DNA of 32,993 nucleotides, taken from Nitriliruptoraceae bacterium. Its GTDB lineage: Bacteria; Actinomycetota; Nitriliruptoria; Nitriliruptorales; Nitriliruptoraceae. The stretch spans positions 1 to 32,993 of the forward strand of contig SLRZ01000079.1 in NCBI GenBank assembly GCA_007130695.1. The letters are read 5' to 3'. Below are positions 6,655 through 13,850 of this stretch, in pieces. The translations under genes and the position numbers were made by a program. Under the pieces are notes generated by a model that saw nothing but the letters and a program-made list of their open reading frames with translations, made no database searches and was not told the DNA's origin. The first letter of the stretch is position 1. The number at the start of each line of letters is the position of its first letter.

Positions 6655-7508
6655 TGACCGCCACCGTCGCCACACGACCCGGAGGGGAGCAGACCCCCGA
6701 TCGGGACCGGATCTCACTGCGGCAGGCCCTGTCCGACACGCTGGTGATCACCAGACGCAACCTGCTGCGAAACGTCCGGCTCCCGCAGCTGCTGCTGTTC
6801 TCCACGGTGCAACCGGTGATGTTCCTGCTGCTGTTCAACTACGTCTTCGGGGGCGCGATCGAGGGAGCCGTGCCGGGCGGGTTCGAGTACCTGCAGTTCC
6901 TGATGCCGGGCCTGCTGATCCAGATCGCCGCGTTCGGGGCCGGCCAGACGGCGCTCGGGTTGACCGAGGACCTGCAGAACGGCGTGATCGACCGCTTCCG
7001 TGCCCTGCCGATGGCGCGCTCCGCCGTGCTCGCGGGCCGGACCCTGGCCGATCTGCTGCGCAACGCCGCCGTGCTCTCCCTCATGCTGGTGGTCGGGTTC
7101 GTGATCGGCTTCCGCTTCGAGCAGGGGCTGCTGCGCTTCCTCGCCGCGTTCGGTCTCGGCCTGCTCTTCGCCTACGCGCTGTCCTGGGTGATGGCCACGA
7201 TCGGGCTGAAGGTCAAGAGCCCCGAGGCGGCCCAGTCGGCGGTCTTCCTGCCGATCTTCCCCCTGGTCTTCGCCTCGTCGGTGTTCCTGCCCACCCAGAC
7301 CATGCCGGACTGGCTGCGCACGTTCGCCGACCACCAGCCCATCACGATCGTGGCCAACGGGCTGCGTGGACTCATGCTCGGCGAGGAGGCGCTCGCGCCC
7401 GGCATCACGGTCGGCGGCCAGGTGGGACTCGCCCTGGTCTGGATCGCCGGGATCACCGCGGTGTTCTCGGTCCTCGCCGTCCGTGCCTACCGCAAGGCCG
7501 TCGTGTAG
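6654..7508 (+). CDS. ABC-2 type permease, DrrB-like
   Basis: The 284-residue permease starts at ATG 6654, overlapping the ATPase stop by one base (TGATG), so the two are translationally coupled. An N-terminal cytoplasmic stretch of ~45 residues with SLRQALSDTLVITRRNLLRN precedes about six membrane helices: LLFSTVQPVMFLLLFNYVFG, the region around FLMPGLLIQ, VLSLMLVVGFVIGF, LLFAYALSWVMATIGL, IFPLVFASSVFLP and the last around LVWIAGITAVFSVLAV. The motif DRFRALPMARSAVLAGR after helix 2 is the ABC-2 (EAA-like) contact loop. It should form a homodimeric channel with two DrrA-like subunits. Confidence 0.92.
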   Translation: MTATVATRPGGEQTPDRDRISLRQALSDTLVITRRNLLRNVRLPQLLLFSTVQPVMFLLLFNYVFGGAIEGAVPGGFEYLQFLMPGLLIQIAAFGAGQTALGLTEDLQNGVIDRFRALPMARSAVLAGRTLADLLRNAAVLSLMLVVGFVIGFRFEQGLLRFLAAFGLGLLFAYALSWVMATIGLKVKSPEAAQSAVFLPIFPLVFASSVFLPTQTMPDWLRTFADHQPITIVANGLRGLMLGEEALAPGITVGGQVGLALVWIAGITAVFSVLAVRAYRKAVV

Positions 7509-7513
7509 CCACG

Positions 7514-7528
7514 CCCCGGTCGACGGGG
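7514..7528. terminator. Short hairpin between convergent genes
   Basis: CCCCG (7514-7518) and CGGGG (7524-7528) flank a five-base loop in the 21-base gap between the permease stop (7508) and the convergent LEA-like gene (7530). It may act in both directions. Confidence 0.35.
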
Positions 7529-7529
7529 A

Positions 7530-8867
7530 TCACTCGCCGCCGCTCGCCGCGTTCTTGGCCGACTTCGCCGCCTTCTTGGTGTCCTGCCAGGCGTCCTTGG
7601 CCTCGCCGGCCGCGGACATCTTCCCACCGCTGGTGACCGCGTCCTTGGTGGCGTCCTTGGCATTGCCGGCCGCGTCGCTGCCGTGGCGGAAGACGTTGAC
7701 GGCCGACTTCGCGGCGCCCGTCGCCGCGGAGCCTGCGCGGCTGAGGATGCCCTCGCCGCCACCGTCCTCGTCTTCCTCTCCGCCTCCGTCGCCGCTGTCG
7801 TCTTCACCGCCGGTGTCGGGGGTGGGCAGGACCCCGGCGAGCTTCTCGACGCCCTGGGTGACCTTGCCGAGCAGCTTGTTGACCCCGAGCTTGTCCGTGG
7901 CGGTCCCCACGGTCCGCAGGGTCTTGCCGAGTACGGCGTGCTTGGGCTCCGGGTTGGCGACCAGGGACAGGTGCACCCGGTTGAGGTGGACGTCGAGGCC
8001 GAGAACGTCCAGCGCCAGCGGGCCCAGTTCGAGATCGAGGACGGGCTGGATCTGCTCGCGCTCGTCGTCCTCGACGCGGTACTCGCCGCGGTCGCGGGCC
8101 TGCTTTCGGTCCTCGGTCACCTCGTCCGCGGTGTCCTGGGCCTGTTCGGCGGCGTCCTCGCCCTTCTTCGCGGCTTTGTCGGCCGTGTCCTCGGCGGTGT
8201 CCTGGGCCTGTTCGGCGGCGTCCTCGCCCTTCTTCGCGGCTTCGTCGGCCGTGTCCTCGGCGGTGTCCTGGGCCTGTTCGGTGGCGTCCTCGCCCTGCTC
8301 CGCGGCTTCGTCGGCCGTGTCCTCGGCGGTTTGCTGGGCCTGTTCGGCGGCGTCCTCGCCCTCTTCGGCGGCGTCCTCGGCGGTCTCCTGGACGTCCTCC
8401 GCGGCCTCGTCGCCCTGCTCCGCCGCCTTCCCAGCGGTCTCGCTGGCCTCGTCGGCGGCGTCCTCGGCGGCCGTCTCCGCCGCGGCCTGGCCGTTGCTGG
8501 CGGCAGTCGCCTGGCCGACCCGGACCGCCTCCAGGCGCTCCAGGAGCTCGGCCTTGTTGCCGGACACGGACAGGCCGAGGTCGCGCAGTTCGTCACGCAA
8601 CTCGTTGCGGGTCATGCCCCCGAGCTCGGAGCGGATCTGCTCGAGGGCCTCCTCGCCGGGCTGGTCGTCCTCGGTCGAAGACCCGTCGTCCGACTCCTCG
8701 GCACCATCGTCGTCGATCTCGCCGAGTTCCCGGCCGACCTCCTCGAAGAGTTCCTGGTCCCCGAGGGACTCGTAGTCCTCGATGTCGAGTTCCTTCGCGG
8801 CCTCGACCAGGTCCTCGCGGTCGATGTCGGTCTCGGTCACCTTGGGGATGGCGGTGTCGCTGGCCAC
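7530..8867 (-). CDS. SAP-domain protein with LEA-like 22-residue repeats
   Basis: GTG 8867 is preceded by GAGGAG; 445 residues, no signal peptide. In order: residues ~14-50 (DLVEAAKELDIEDYESLGDQ and following) look like a Rho_N/SAP-like helix pair; ~52-75 is acidic; ~80-115 holds a SAP motif, MTRNELRDELRDLGLSVSGN then KAELLERLEAV, the fold used for DNA or RNA binding; ~120-250 is an Ala/Glu/Asp-rich helical region with 22-residue units of the type EDAAEQAQDTA + EDTADEAAKKG, i.e. paired 11-mers as in group 3 LEA desiccation proteins; ~265-350 is a folded segment with LALDVLGLDVHLNRVHLSL, reminiscent of a domain I recall from actinobacterial surface proteins; then a Gly/Asp/Glu linker and a second LEA-like tail (DAWQDTKKAAKSAKNAAS). 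A nucleic-acid-binding stress or chromosome-protection protein is plausible; this is inference. Confidence 0.85.
   Translation of the reverse strand: MASDTAIPKVTETDIDREDLVEAAKELDIEDYESLGDQELFEEVGRELGEIDDDGAEESDDGSSTEDDQPGEEALEQIRSELGGMTRNELRDELRDLGLSVSGNKAELLERLEAVRVGQATAASNGQAAAETAAEDAADEASETAGKAAEQGDEAAEDVQETAEDAAEEGEDAAEQAQQTAEDTADEAAEQGEDATEQAQDTAEDTADEAAKKGEDAAEQAQDTAEDTADKAAKKGEDAAEQAQDTADEVTEDRKQARDRGEYRVEDDEREQIQPVLDLELGPLALDVLGLDVHLNRVHLSLVANPEPKHAVLGKTLRTVGTATDKLGVNKLLGKVTQGVEKLAGVLPTPDTGGEDDSGDGGGEEDEDGGGEGILSRAGSAATGAAKSAVNVFRHGSDAAGNAKDATKDAVTSGGKMSAAGEAKDAWQDTKKAAKSAKNAASGGE
8131..8394 (-). repeat. 66-bp tandem coding repeat
   Basis: Copies begin (plus-strand coordinates) at 8131, 8197, 8263 and 8329, exactly 66 bases apart, nearly identical for the first two and decaying towards the N-terminal side of the protein. 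Each encodes one 22-residue LEA-like unit. The high DNA identity suggests recent expansion by slippage or unequal crossing-over. Confidence 0.9.
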
Positions 8868-8953
8868 GGGCGGCTCCTCATGTCCTCATGATCGTCTGCC
8901 AACGAGCATGACCCCCTGCCGCCCGGTCGTAGGCGGATCCGGGGCGTCCCTTC

Positions 8954-8969
8954 GCCGGTGACCACCGGC
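8954..8969. other. Perfect palindrome between minus-strand genes
   Basis: GCCGGTG (8954-8960) and CACCGGC (8963-8969) with two central bases lie 67 bases downstream of the SirB1-like gene and 87 bases upstream of the LEA-like gene. It could be an operator for the latter or a terminator for the former. Confidence 0.35.
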
Positions 8970-9035
8970 CACGGCCGTGCAGGTCGGGCCGCTCGGCCAT
9001 GGACTAGTCCCGACCCGCCTGTTCCCGGGACGCCT

Positions 9036-9857
9036 TTAGTTGAGGCGTGCCCGCGAGCGGATCGCGGCCCGCCGGATCTCCTCACGGTCGGGCGCGTCCT
9101 CGGTGACGGCGTCGAGGTAGGCCTCGTAGGCGGTGGCGGCCTCGTCGAAGCGCCCGATCCGCCCAAGCAGTTCGCCCCGCACCCGATGGTCGTCGGGGAG
9201 CCGGTTGGGGAGCAGGAGCTTGAGGTCGACGGTCCACAACGCGTCACGGGGCCGGTCCGCCGTGGTGAAATCGCGCGTGAGGTTGTTGAGCAGCCGGCGG
9301 ATCATGTTGGGCGCGGGGGAGGGACGCAGCATCGAGCGGCGGAACCCCAGACGCCCGTCGGTGGCCTCCTCCACCCGCCGTGTCATCTCGGCCTCGTCGA
9401 GGCGGGCACCGCCGTGGAACGGGTCGAAGACGACGGGCTGCTCGCCACCGCCGACGCCGGCCACGACATGCCCGGGCAGCGCGACCGGGAAGATCGGCAC
9501 CCCCAGCCGCCGTCCGATCGCGACATACAGGATCGTCAGCGTGATCGGCAGGCCCCGTCGGCGGTCGAGGACCTCGCCCAGGAGCGAGTTCGCGGGATCG
9601 TGGTAGGTCCCGTGGTCGCCCACGAACCCGTGGACGCCGGCGAGGTGCCCCACGAGCGCGTCGACGTCCGCCGCCGGCTCACCCGGCCGGAACCCGGTCG
9701 TGCGCAGCCCGTCCGCGAGCGCGTCGATGCGCAGCAGGGTCGTGTCCACGTCGTGGTGGTCCGGGAGTTCGGCGGCGCACAGCAGAGCGGCCTCGGCGAG
9801 GTCGGCCTCGCGTCGACGCACGACGCGGACCAGGCGCTGGCGGGTGGTCTCGGACAT
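9036..9857 (-). CDS. SirB1-type transglutaminase-like protein with C-terminal TPR-like helices
   Basis: The 273-residue protein carries the SirB1/UPF0162 core (about residues 75-200): NSLLGEVLDRRRGLPITLTI, LYVAIGRRLGVPIFPVALPG with His of PGH, and VFDPFHGGARL. These proteins have a transglutaminase-like fold, but the catalytic Cys position is not conserved in the family and none is obvious here, so enzymatic activity is doubtful. The C-terminal ~75 residues (RLLNNLTRDFTTADRPRDAL and GELLGRIGRFDEAATAYEAY) look like tetratricopeptide-type helices. ATG 9857 follows a minus-strand -10 TAGCCT (plus 9864-9869) by six bases, so the mRNA is probably leaderless. Cellular role is unknown. Confidence 0.85.
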   Translation of the reverse strand: MSETTRQRLVRVVRRREADLAEAALLCAAELPDHHDVDTTLLRIDALADGLRTTGFRPGEPAADVDALVGHLAGVHGFVGDHGTYHDPANSLLGEVLDRRRGLPITLTILYVAIGRRLGVPIFPVALPGHVVAGVGGGEQPVVFDPFHGGARLDEAEMTRRVEEATDGRLGFRRSMLRPSPAPNMIRRLLNNLTRDFTTADRPRDALWTVDLKLLLPNRLPDDHRVRGELLGRIGRFDEAATAYEAYLDAVTEDAPDREEIRRAAIRSRARLN

Positions 9858-9863
9858 GACACG

Positions 9864-9869
9864 AGGCTA
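9864..9869 (-). promoter_or_regulatory. Leaderless-type -10 of the SirB1-like gene
   Basis: TAGCCT on the minus strand ends six bases before ATG 9857, with no Shine-Dalgarno sequence between. Confidence 0.5.
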
Positions 9870-9900
9870 TCGGCGCCCCGTGGGCCACCCTGGCGGCCAG

Positions 9901-9906
9901 TAGGCT
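9901..9906 (+). promoter_or_regulatory. -10 element of the enoyl-CoA hydratase homologue
   Basis: TAGGCT lies 29 bases upstream of the preferred start GTG 9936, leaving a leader of about 23 bases that contains TTGGAG (9922-9927). Confidence 0.5.
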
Positions 9907-9935
9907 CGCCCGCCCCCGCCGTTGGAGTGTTCGCC

Positions 9936-10700
9936 GTGGACGGTCCCGTGCTGGTCGCCGACCGTGAACTCGCCGACGGTGCCCTGCTCCGGGTGCTGAC
10001 GATGCACCGGCCCGAGGCGCGCAACGCGATGGACTCGGGGCTGCTCGCCGTGCTGGTCGACGCCCTCGACGAGGCCGAGGGGGATCCCCGGGTCCGGGGG
10101 TTGCTGCTGACGGGGGCCGCGGGGGTGTTCTCCGCCGGCGCCGACCTGCGGGAACCGACCGGGGACGGGCACCGGCGCCGAACGGAGCTGTTCACCGTCC
10201 TCTACGAGCGGCTCAGCAACTTCGCGCTGCCCACGGCCGCCGCGGTCGAGGGCCCGGCGGTGGGCGGCGGCGCGGAGGTGGCCGCCGCGTGCGACCTGCG
10301 GGTCGCGGCGGAGGGTGCCCTCTTCCGCTTCCCGGGGGCCGTCCACGGTCTGCCCGTGGGCCCCGCGCGGACGGTCGGGCAGGTCGGGCTGTCCACGGCC
10401 AAGGACTGGGTGCTCTCGAGCCGGGACGTGCCGGCCGAGGAGGCGTACGCGGCCGGGTTCGTGCAGCGGCTGACCCAGCCGGGTGGGGCGCTCGAGGCCG
10501 CGGCCGGCTGGCTCGAGCTGGTCGCGACCCGGGACGCCGACACCGTCCGTCTGCTCAAGCGCATGCTGAACGACCATGGCGGCGTGCGGGACCGCGTGGC
10601 GTTCGAGAACGACGCCCTGCGGGCGCAGTCGGAGACGGGGCAGCTTCCCCCGGCCCTCGACCGGGACCTGCCCCGCACCGTGCGCCCACGCCGACGGTGA
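9936..10700 (+). CDS. Enoyl-CoA hydratase/isomerase family protein lacking one catalytic Glu
   Basis: I prefer GTG 9936 (254 residues, MDGPVLVADREL) because TTGGAG ends eight bases upstream; GTG 9927 in the same frame is an alternative. The crotonase fold is clear: MHRPEARNAMDSGLLAVLVD, the CoA/oxyanion motif GVFSAGADLREP, and AVEGPAVGGGAEVAAACDLRVA. The first crotonase glutamate is present (GGGAE), but the second, normally in a PE(I/V)xxG motif, is replaced by Gly in RFPGAVHGLPVG. A normal hydratase mechanism is therefore unlikely; an isomerase, hydrolase or non-classical crotonase activity is possible. No other fatty-acid gene lies nearby. Confidence 0.9.
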   Translation: MDGPVLVADRELADGALLRVLTMHRPEARNAMDSGLLAVLVDALDEAEGDPRVRGLLLTGAAGVFSAGADLREPTGDGHRRRTELFTVLYERLSNFALPTAAAVEGPAVGGGAEVAAACDLRVAAEGALFRFPGAVHGLPVGPARTVGQVGLSTAKDWVLSSRDVPAEEAYAAGFVQRLTQPGGALEAAAGWLELVATRDADTVRLLKRMLNDHGGVRDRVAFENDALRAQSETGQLPPALDRDLPRTVRPRRR

Positions 10701-10754
10701 CACCACGGCGGCCCCGGACGTGGCGTCGAGCCGCGGTCGCCGGCGACGGCTCAC

Positions 10755-10760
10755 TAGGCT
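10755..10760 (+). promoter_or_regulatory. glpX -10 element
   Basis: TAGGCT at 10755-10760 precedes a leader of about 43 bases containing the ribosome binding site AAGGAG (10797-10802). Confidence 0.5.
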
Positions 10761-10809
10761 CGACGGATCCGGGGGACGGACGTTCTCCGACGTGCCAAGG
10801 AGCAGTGCC

Positions 10810-11799
10810 GTGACCGTCGAGAGGCCCGACCGCAACCTCGCCATCGAGATCATGCGCGCCACCGAGTCGGCCGCGCTCGCCGCGGCACGCTGGCAGGGCA
10901 GGGGCGAGAAGGAGGCCGGTGACCAGGCCGCCGTCGACGCCATGCGCCAGATGCTCGAGACGGTGCACATGGACGGCACCGTCATCATCGGCGAGGGTGA
11001 GAAGGACGAGGCCCCGATGCTCTTCAACGGCGAGCGTGTCGGCACCGGGGAGGCGCCGAAGGTCGACATCGCCGTGGATCCCATCGACGGCACCCGGCTG
11101 CTCGCGGAGGGACGTCCGGGGTCCGTCGCGGTGCTGGCCGCCGCCCCGGAGGGCGCCATGTTCGACCCTGGCCCGTGCGTCTACATGGAGAAGCTCGTCG
11201 TTTCCCACGAGGCCGCCGATGCCGTCGATCTCGACCGGCCCCTGGCGGAGAACCTCGCATCCATCGCCCGTGCCAGCGGCAAGGAGGTGCGCGACTGCAC
11301 GGTCATGATGCTGGACCGCGACCGCCACGAGGACGCCAAGCGCGCCGTGCGCGAGGCGGGGGCGCGGTTGCAGCTCATCACGGACGGCGACGTGACCGGC
11401 GGCGTGCTCGCCGCGTGGGACGAACGCCCGGAGATCGATCTGCTCTACGGCATCGGGGGCACCCCCGAGGGCGTCATCCTCGCCTGTGCCATCAAGGCCC
11501 TCGACGGGCACATGCTCGGCCGGCTGTGGCCCCGCAGCGACAGCGAGAAGCAGGCGGCGCTCGACGGCGGCTACGACCTCGAACGGATCCTGACCGCCGA
11601 GGACCTCGCCAGTGGTCCGGACTGCTTCTTCTCCTGCACCGGGATCACCCCGAGCCAGCTCGTTCAGGGCGTGACCTTCGACCCGCACGGGGCGGTCACC
11701 GAGTCGCTGGTCATGCGCTCGAAGTCCGGGACGGTCCGCACGATCCGGGCCCGGCACCGTTTCGCCAAGCTGCGCCAGTACGCGGCCGTCGAGTACTGA
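10810..11799 (+). CDS. glpX: Class II fructose-1,6-bisphosphatase
   Basis: This enzyme removes the 1-phosphate of fructose-1,6-bisphosphate, the committing step of gluconeogenesis, and is the usual FBPase of actinobacteria. GTG 10810 has AAGGAG seven bases upstream; 329 residues is normal for GlpX. The lithium-sensitive phosphatase metal-site motifs are seen: GTVIIGEGEKDEAPMLF and DIAVDPIDGTRLLAEGRPGS. ITDGDVTGGVLAAW, GIGGTPEGVILACAIK and the C-terminal GVTFDPHGAVTESLVMRS are further family motifs. The gene is monocistronic as far as can be seen and ends inside one arm of a long inverted repeat shared with the convergent hydrolase gene. Confidence 0.97.
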   Translation: MTVERPDRNLAIEIMRATESAALAAARWQGRGEKEAGDQAAVDAMRQMLETVHMDGTVIIGEGEKDEAPMLFNGERVGTGEAPKVDIAVDPIDGTRLLAEGRPGSVAVLAAAPEGAMFDPGPCVYMEKLVVSHEAADAVDLDRPLAENLASIARASGKEVRDCTVMMLDRDRHEDAKRAVREAGARLQLITDGDVTGGVLAAWDERPEIDLLYGIGGTPEGVILACAIKALDGHMLGRLWPRSDSEKQAALDGGYDLERILTAEDLASGPDCFFSCTGITPSQLVQGVTFDPHGAVTESLVMRSKSGTVRTIRARHRFAKLRQYAAVEY

Positions 11800-11844
11800 G
11801 CCCGACCCGCAATGGTGCCGCGGCACCGCCGGGGGCGGGCTCAG
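11796..11844. terminator. Bidirectional terminator containing both convergent stop codons
   Basis: CTGAGCCCG (11796-11804) pairs perfectly with CGGGCTCAG (11836-11844), extendable by CCC/GGG after one mismatch. Inside lies the palindrome GGTGCCGCGGCACC (11814-11827). The TGA of glpX (11797-11799) is in the left arm and the TGA of the hydrolase gene (11843-11841 on the minus strand) is in the right arm. Confidence 0.7.
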
Positions 11845-12884
11845 CCCGGCAGGTGAACCGCCCGGGGCTCGGTTCGTGGCGCGGAGACCGCCGTGCGGTG
11901 ACGCGCCGCCGTCCAGGAGGGCCCGCCCAGCTTGCGGCCCACGAAGTCCGCGACCGCGTCGTGGATCTCGTCGGGCTGCTCGATCAGGGCGGCGTGGGTG
12001 CCGCCGGCGACGGTGACGAGCTCCGAATCGGGCACGGCGGCCAGGAGCTGTTCGCCGATCCGGGGAGGGGAGAACGTGTCCCGGCTACCGACCACGATCA
12101 GCGTCGGGGTGTCCACCCGGTGCAGCCAGGGTCCGGCGTCGTAGTCGTGCATGCCCTGTGCGACCTTGATCGCGATCATGGGGTCCATGCGCGCGAGGTG
12201 GCGCAGGTAGTCGTGCATGGGCTCGTTGGGCGTGTCCGGCCCGAGTGCCCGCACCAGCCGGGCGACGGGCAGCGCGATCGGCAGCCGCGTGGCCTGGGTG
12301 AGCGTGCGCTGCACCGGCCGCGGGATGAGCGGGACGCCCAACCGCGCGAAGGGGAACAGGCGCGCACCGAGCTGACTGCCGTAGAAGGTGTGCAGCGGCG
12401 ACGCGTAGGGGCCGGTGACCAGGACCAGGCCGTGGACCAGCTCCGGACGGCTGCGCCACAGCTGCAGCGCGACCTGGACCCCCATCGAGTGCCCGATCGG
12501 GGTCACGTCGCGGGCGCCCTCGGCGTCGAGGACGGTGGCGACGTCGCTGGCCAACCGCGGGATCGTGTAGTCGTGCGGCGAGAGATTGCGCGTTCGCCAG
12601 CCGGGGTCGCGCGGATGGGTCGACGCACCCACGCCCCGGTAGTTGAGCACCACCACGCGGTGACGCTCCATGAGCCCCGCACCGACCCCGCCCCAGAAGT
12701 TGTCCGGGCACAGGTAGCCGGAGCACAGCACGACCCACGGGCCGCTCTCGGCACCACGCACCGTGTAGCGGATCCGGGCGCCGTCGTCGGCGACCACCTC
12801 GCGGTCCTTGGGCCACAGGTGGCCACCCCGGTCACCGGGCCAGGGTGCGTCCTGACGCGCGAGGGCGTCGGGCTGGAGTGTCAC
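11841..12884 (-). CDS. Alpha/beta-hydrolase
   Basis: The 347-residue protein begins at GTG 12884 after AGGGGA. It has the alpha/beta-hydrolase fold: oxyanion region VVLCSGYLCPDNFW, VVVLNYRGVGAS, nucleophile elbow PIGHSMGVQ (Ser), acid VVGSRDTFSPP (Asp) and His in VAGGTHAALIEQP. A cap region with IPRPVQRTLTQATRLPIALP sits between strands 6 and 7. There is no signal peptide or membrane segment. The catalytic triad is complete, so it is an esterase, lipase or related hydrolase; the substrate is not predictable. It is divergent from the RegX3-like operon and could share that phosphate-responsive region. Confidence 0.88.
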   Translation of the reverse strand: MTLQPDALARQDAPWPGDRGGHLWPKDREVVADDGARIRYTVRGAESGPWVVLCSGYLCPDNFWGGVGAGLMERHRVVVLNYRGVGASTHPRDPGWRTRNLSPHDYTIPRLASDVATVLDAEGARDVTPIGHSMGVQVALQLWRSRPELVHGLVLVTGPYASPLHTFYGSQLGARLFPFARLGVPLIPRPVQRTLTQATRLPIALPVARLVRALGPDTPNEPMHDYLRHLARMDPMIAIKVAQGMHDYDAGPWLHRVDTPTLIVVGSRDTFSPPRIGEQLLAAVPDSELVTVAGGTHAALIEQPDEIHDAVADFVGRKLGGPSWTAARHRTAVSAPRTEPRAVHLPG

Positions 12885-12990
12885 GTGGCATCCCCTGCGA
12901 GACCCGCGAGTCCGTCTCGAGCGGGTCGGGGAAGCGTACGGGCGGTGGCCGCGGCCGTGCGCATCGTCGGCGTGGTCAGCCTGGGACCCC

Positions 12991-13023
12991 GTTCACCCGC
13001 CGGTCACCTCGCCGTCACCGCCC
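12991..13023 (+). promoter_or_regulatory. Three contiguous PHO-box-like 11-mers
   Basis: GTTCACCCGCC (12991-13001), GGTCACCTCGC (13002-13012) and CGTCACCGCCC (13013-13023) are head-to-tail 11-base direct repeats with core (G/C)(T/G)TCACC. This is the architecture of PhoP/RegX3 PHO boxes in actinobacteria (GTTCACC core). The block ends 16 bases before a -10 candidate TATGGT, i.e. over the -35 region, suiting an activator. Confidence 0.65.
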
Positions 13024-13039
13024 GGTGGCTCCGGGGTCG

Positions 13040-13045
13040 TATGGT
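13040..13045 (+). promoter_or_regulatory. -10 element of the two-component operon
   Basis: TATGGT follows the PHO-box block at the spacing expected for an activated promoter. The leader to ATG 13164 would be about 112 bases. Confidence 0.4.
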
Positions 13046-13163
13046 GACGCCCGACGGGGCGGTCGCGCCTCGAGCGCCGGCCCGAGGCACCAGGGTGACC
13101 CCGCGTCGGTCGCCGTGCCAGCGGCCGGCCGCGAGGCCGGGTCGCCAACGAGAACGGTGAAGC

Positions 13164-13850
13164 ATGACCAAGCTCCTGCTCGTCGAGGACGAGGCGTCCA
13201 TCGCCGAGGGACTGACGATCACCCTGGAGGCCGAGGGCTTCGAGGTCGCCTGGGTCAAGGACGGCCTCGAAGCCGTGCCCACCTGGGAGCGCGTGCGGCC
13301 CGACCTCGTCGTGCTCGACCTGATGCTGCCCGGCATGTCGGGCACGGAGATCTGCCGCACCTTGCGGGCCCGTTCCGACGTGCCCATCATCATGCTCACC
13401 GCCCGCGACGCCGAGGTGGACCGTGTCGTGGGCCTGGAGCTGGGCGCCGACGACTACCTCACCAAACCGTTCTCGACCCGTGAGCTGGTGGCCCGCATCC
13501 GGGCGATCCTGCGCCGCGCCCCGATACAGGAGATCGCCGGGGAGGAGGCTCCCGTCGAGGTCGGTGGGGTCCGGGTCGACCGGGCCCGCCACGAGGTCCA
13601 GGTGGACGGTGCGGCGGTCGATCTGCCTCCCAAGGAGTTCGAACTGCTGGCCTACCTCGTCGAACACGCCGGACGGGTGCTGACCCGCGACCGTCTCATC
13701 GATGAGATCTGGGGCAGCGACTACGTCGGCGACACCAAGACCCTCGACGTGCACGTGCGGCGCCTGCGGACCCGGGTCGAGGCCGATCCGCACGAACCGC
13801 GGCGCATCCAGACGGTGCGGGGGGTCGGCTACCGCTTCGCGGACGCATGA
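13164..13850 (+). CDS. regX3: OmpR/PhoB-family response regulator, RegX3-like
   Basis: The 228-residue regulator has a complete receiver (residues ~3-118): acidic pair in LLVEDEAS, phospho-acceptor Asp52 in VVLDLMLPGMSGTEIC, Thr in IIMLTARDAE and Lys in YLTKPFS. The C-terminal winged helix (about 130-226) has LPPKEFELLAYLVEHAGRVL, then GSDYVGDTKTLDVHVRRLR and TVRGVGYRF. WGxDYVGDTKTLDVHV and LPGMSGT agree with mycobacterial RegX3 as I remember it, which responds to phosphate limitation. The upstream PHO-box-like repeats support that role and suggest autoregulation. ATG 13164 is preceded by weak GGTGAA. The gene overlaps the kinase gene by four bases. Confidence 0.93.
   Translation: MTKLLLVEDEASIAEGLTITLEAEGFEVAWVKDGLEAVPTWERVRPDLVVLDLMLPGMSGTEICRTLRARSDVPIIMLTARDAEVDRVVGLELGADDYLTKPFSTRELVARIRAILRRAPIQEIAGEEAPVEVGGVRVDRARHEVQVDGAAVDLPPKEFELLAYLVEHAGRVLTRDRLIDEIWGSDYVGDTKTLDVHVRRLRTRVEADPHEPRRIQTVRGVGYRFADA

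Noticed and set aside
8131-8394. Second CRISPR-like or intergenic minisatellite
   Set aside because: The 66-bp repeats are in frame inside the LEA-like gene and encode 22-residue helical units.
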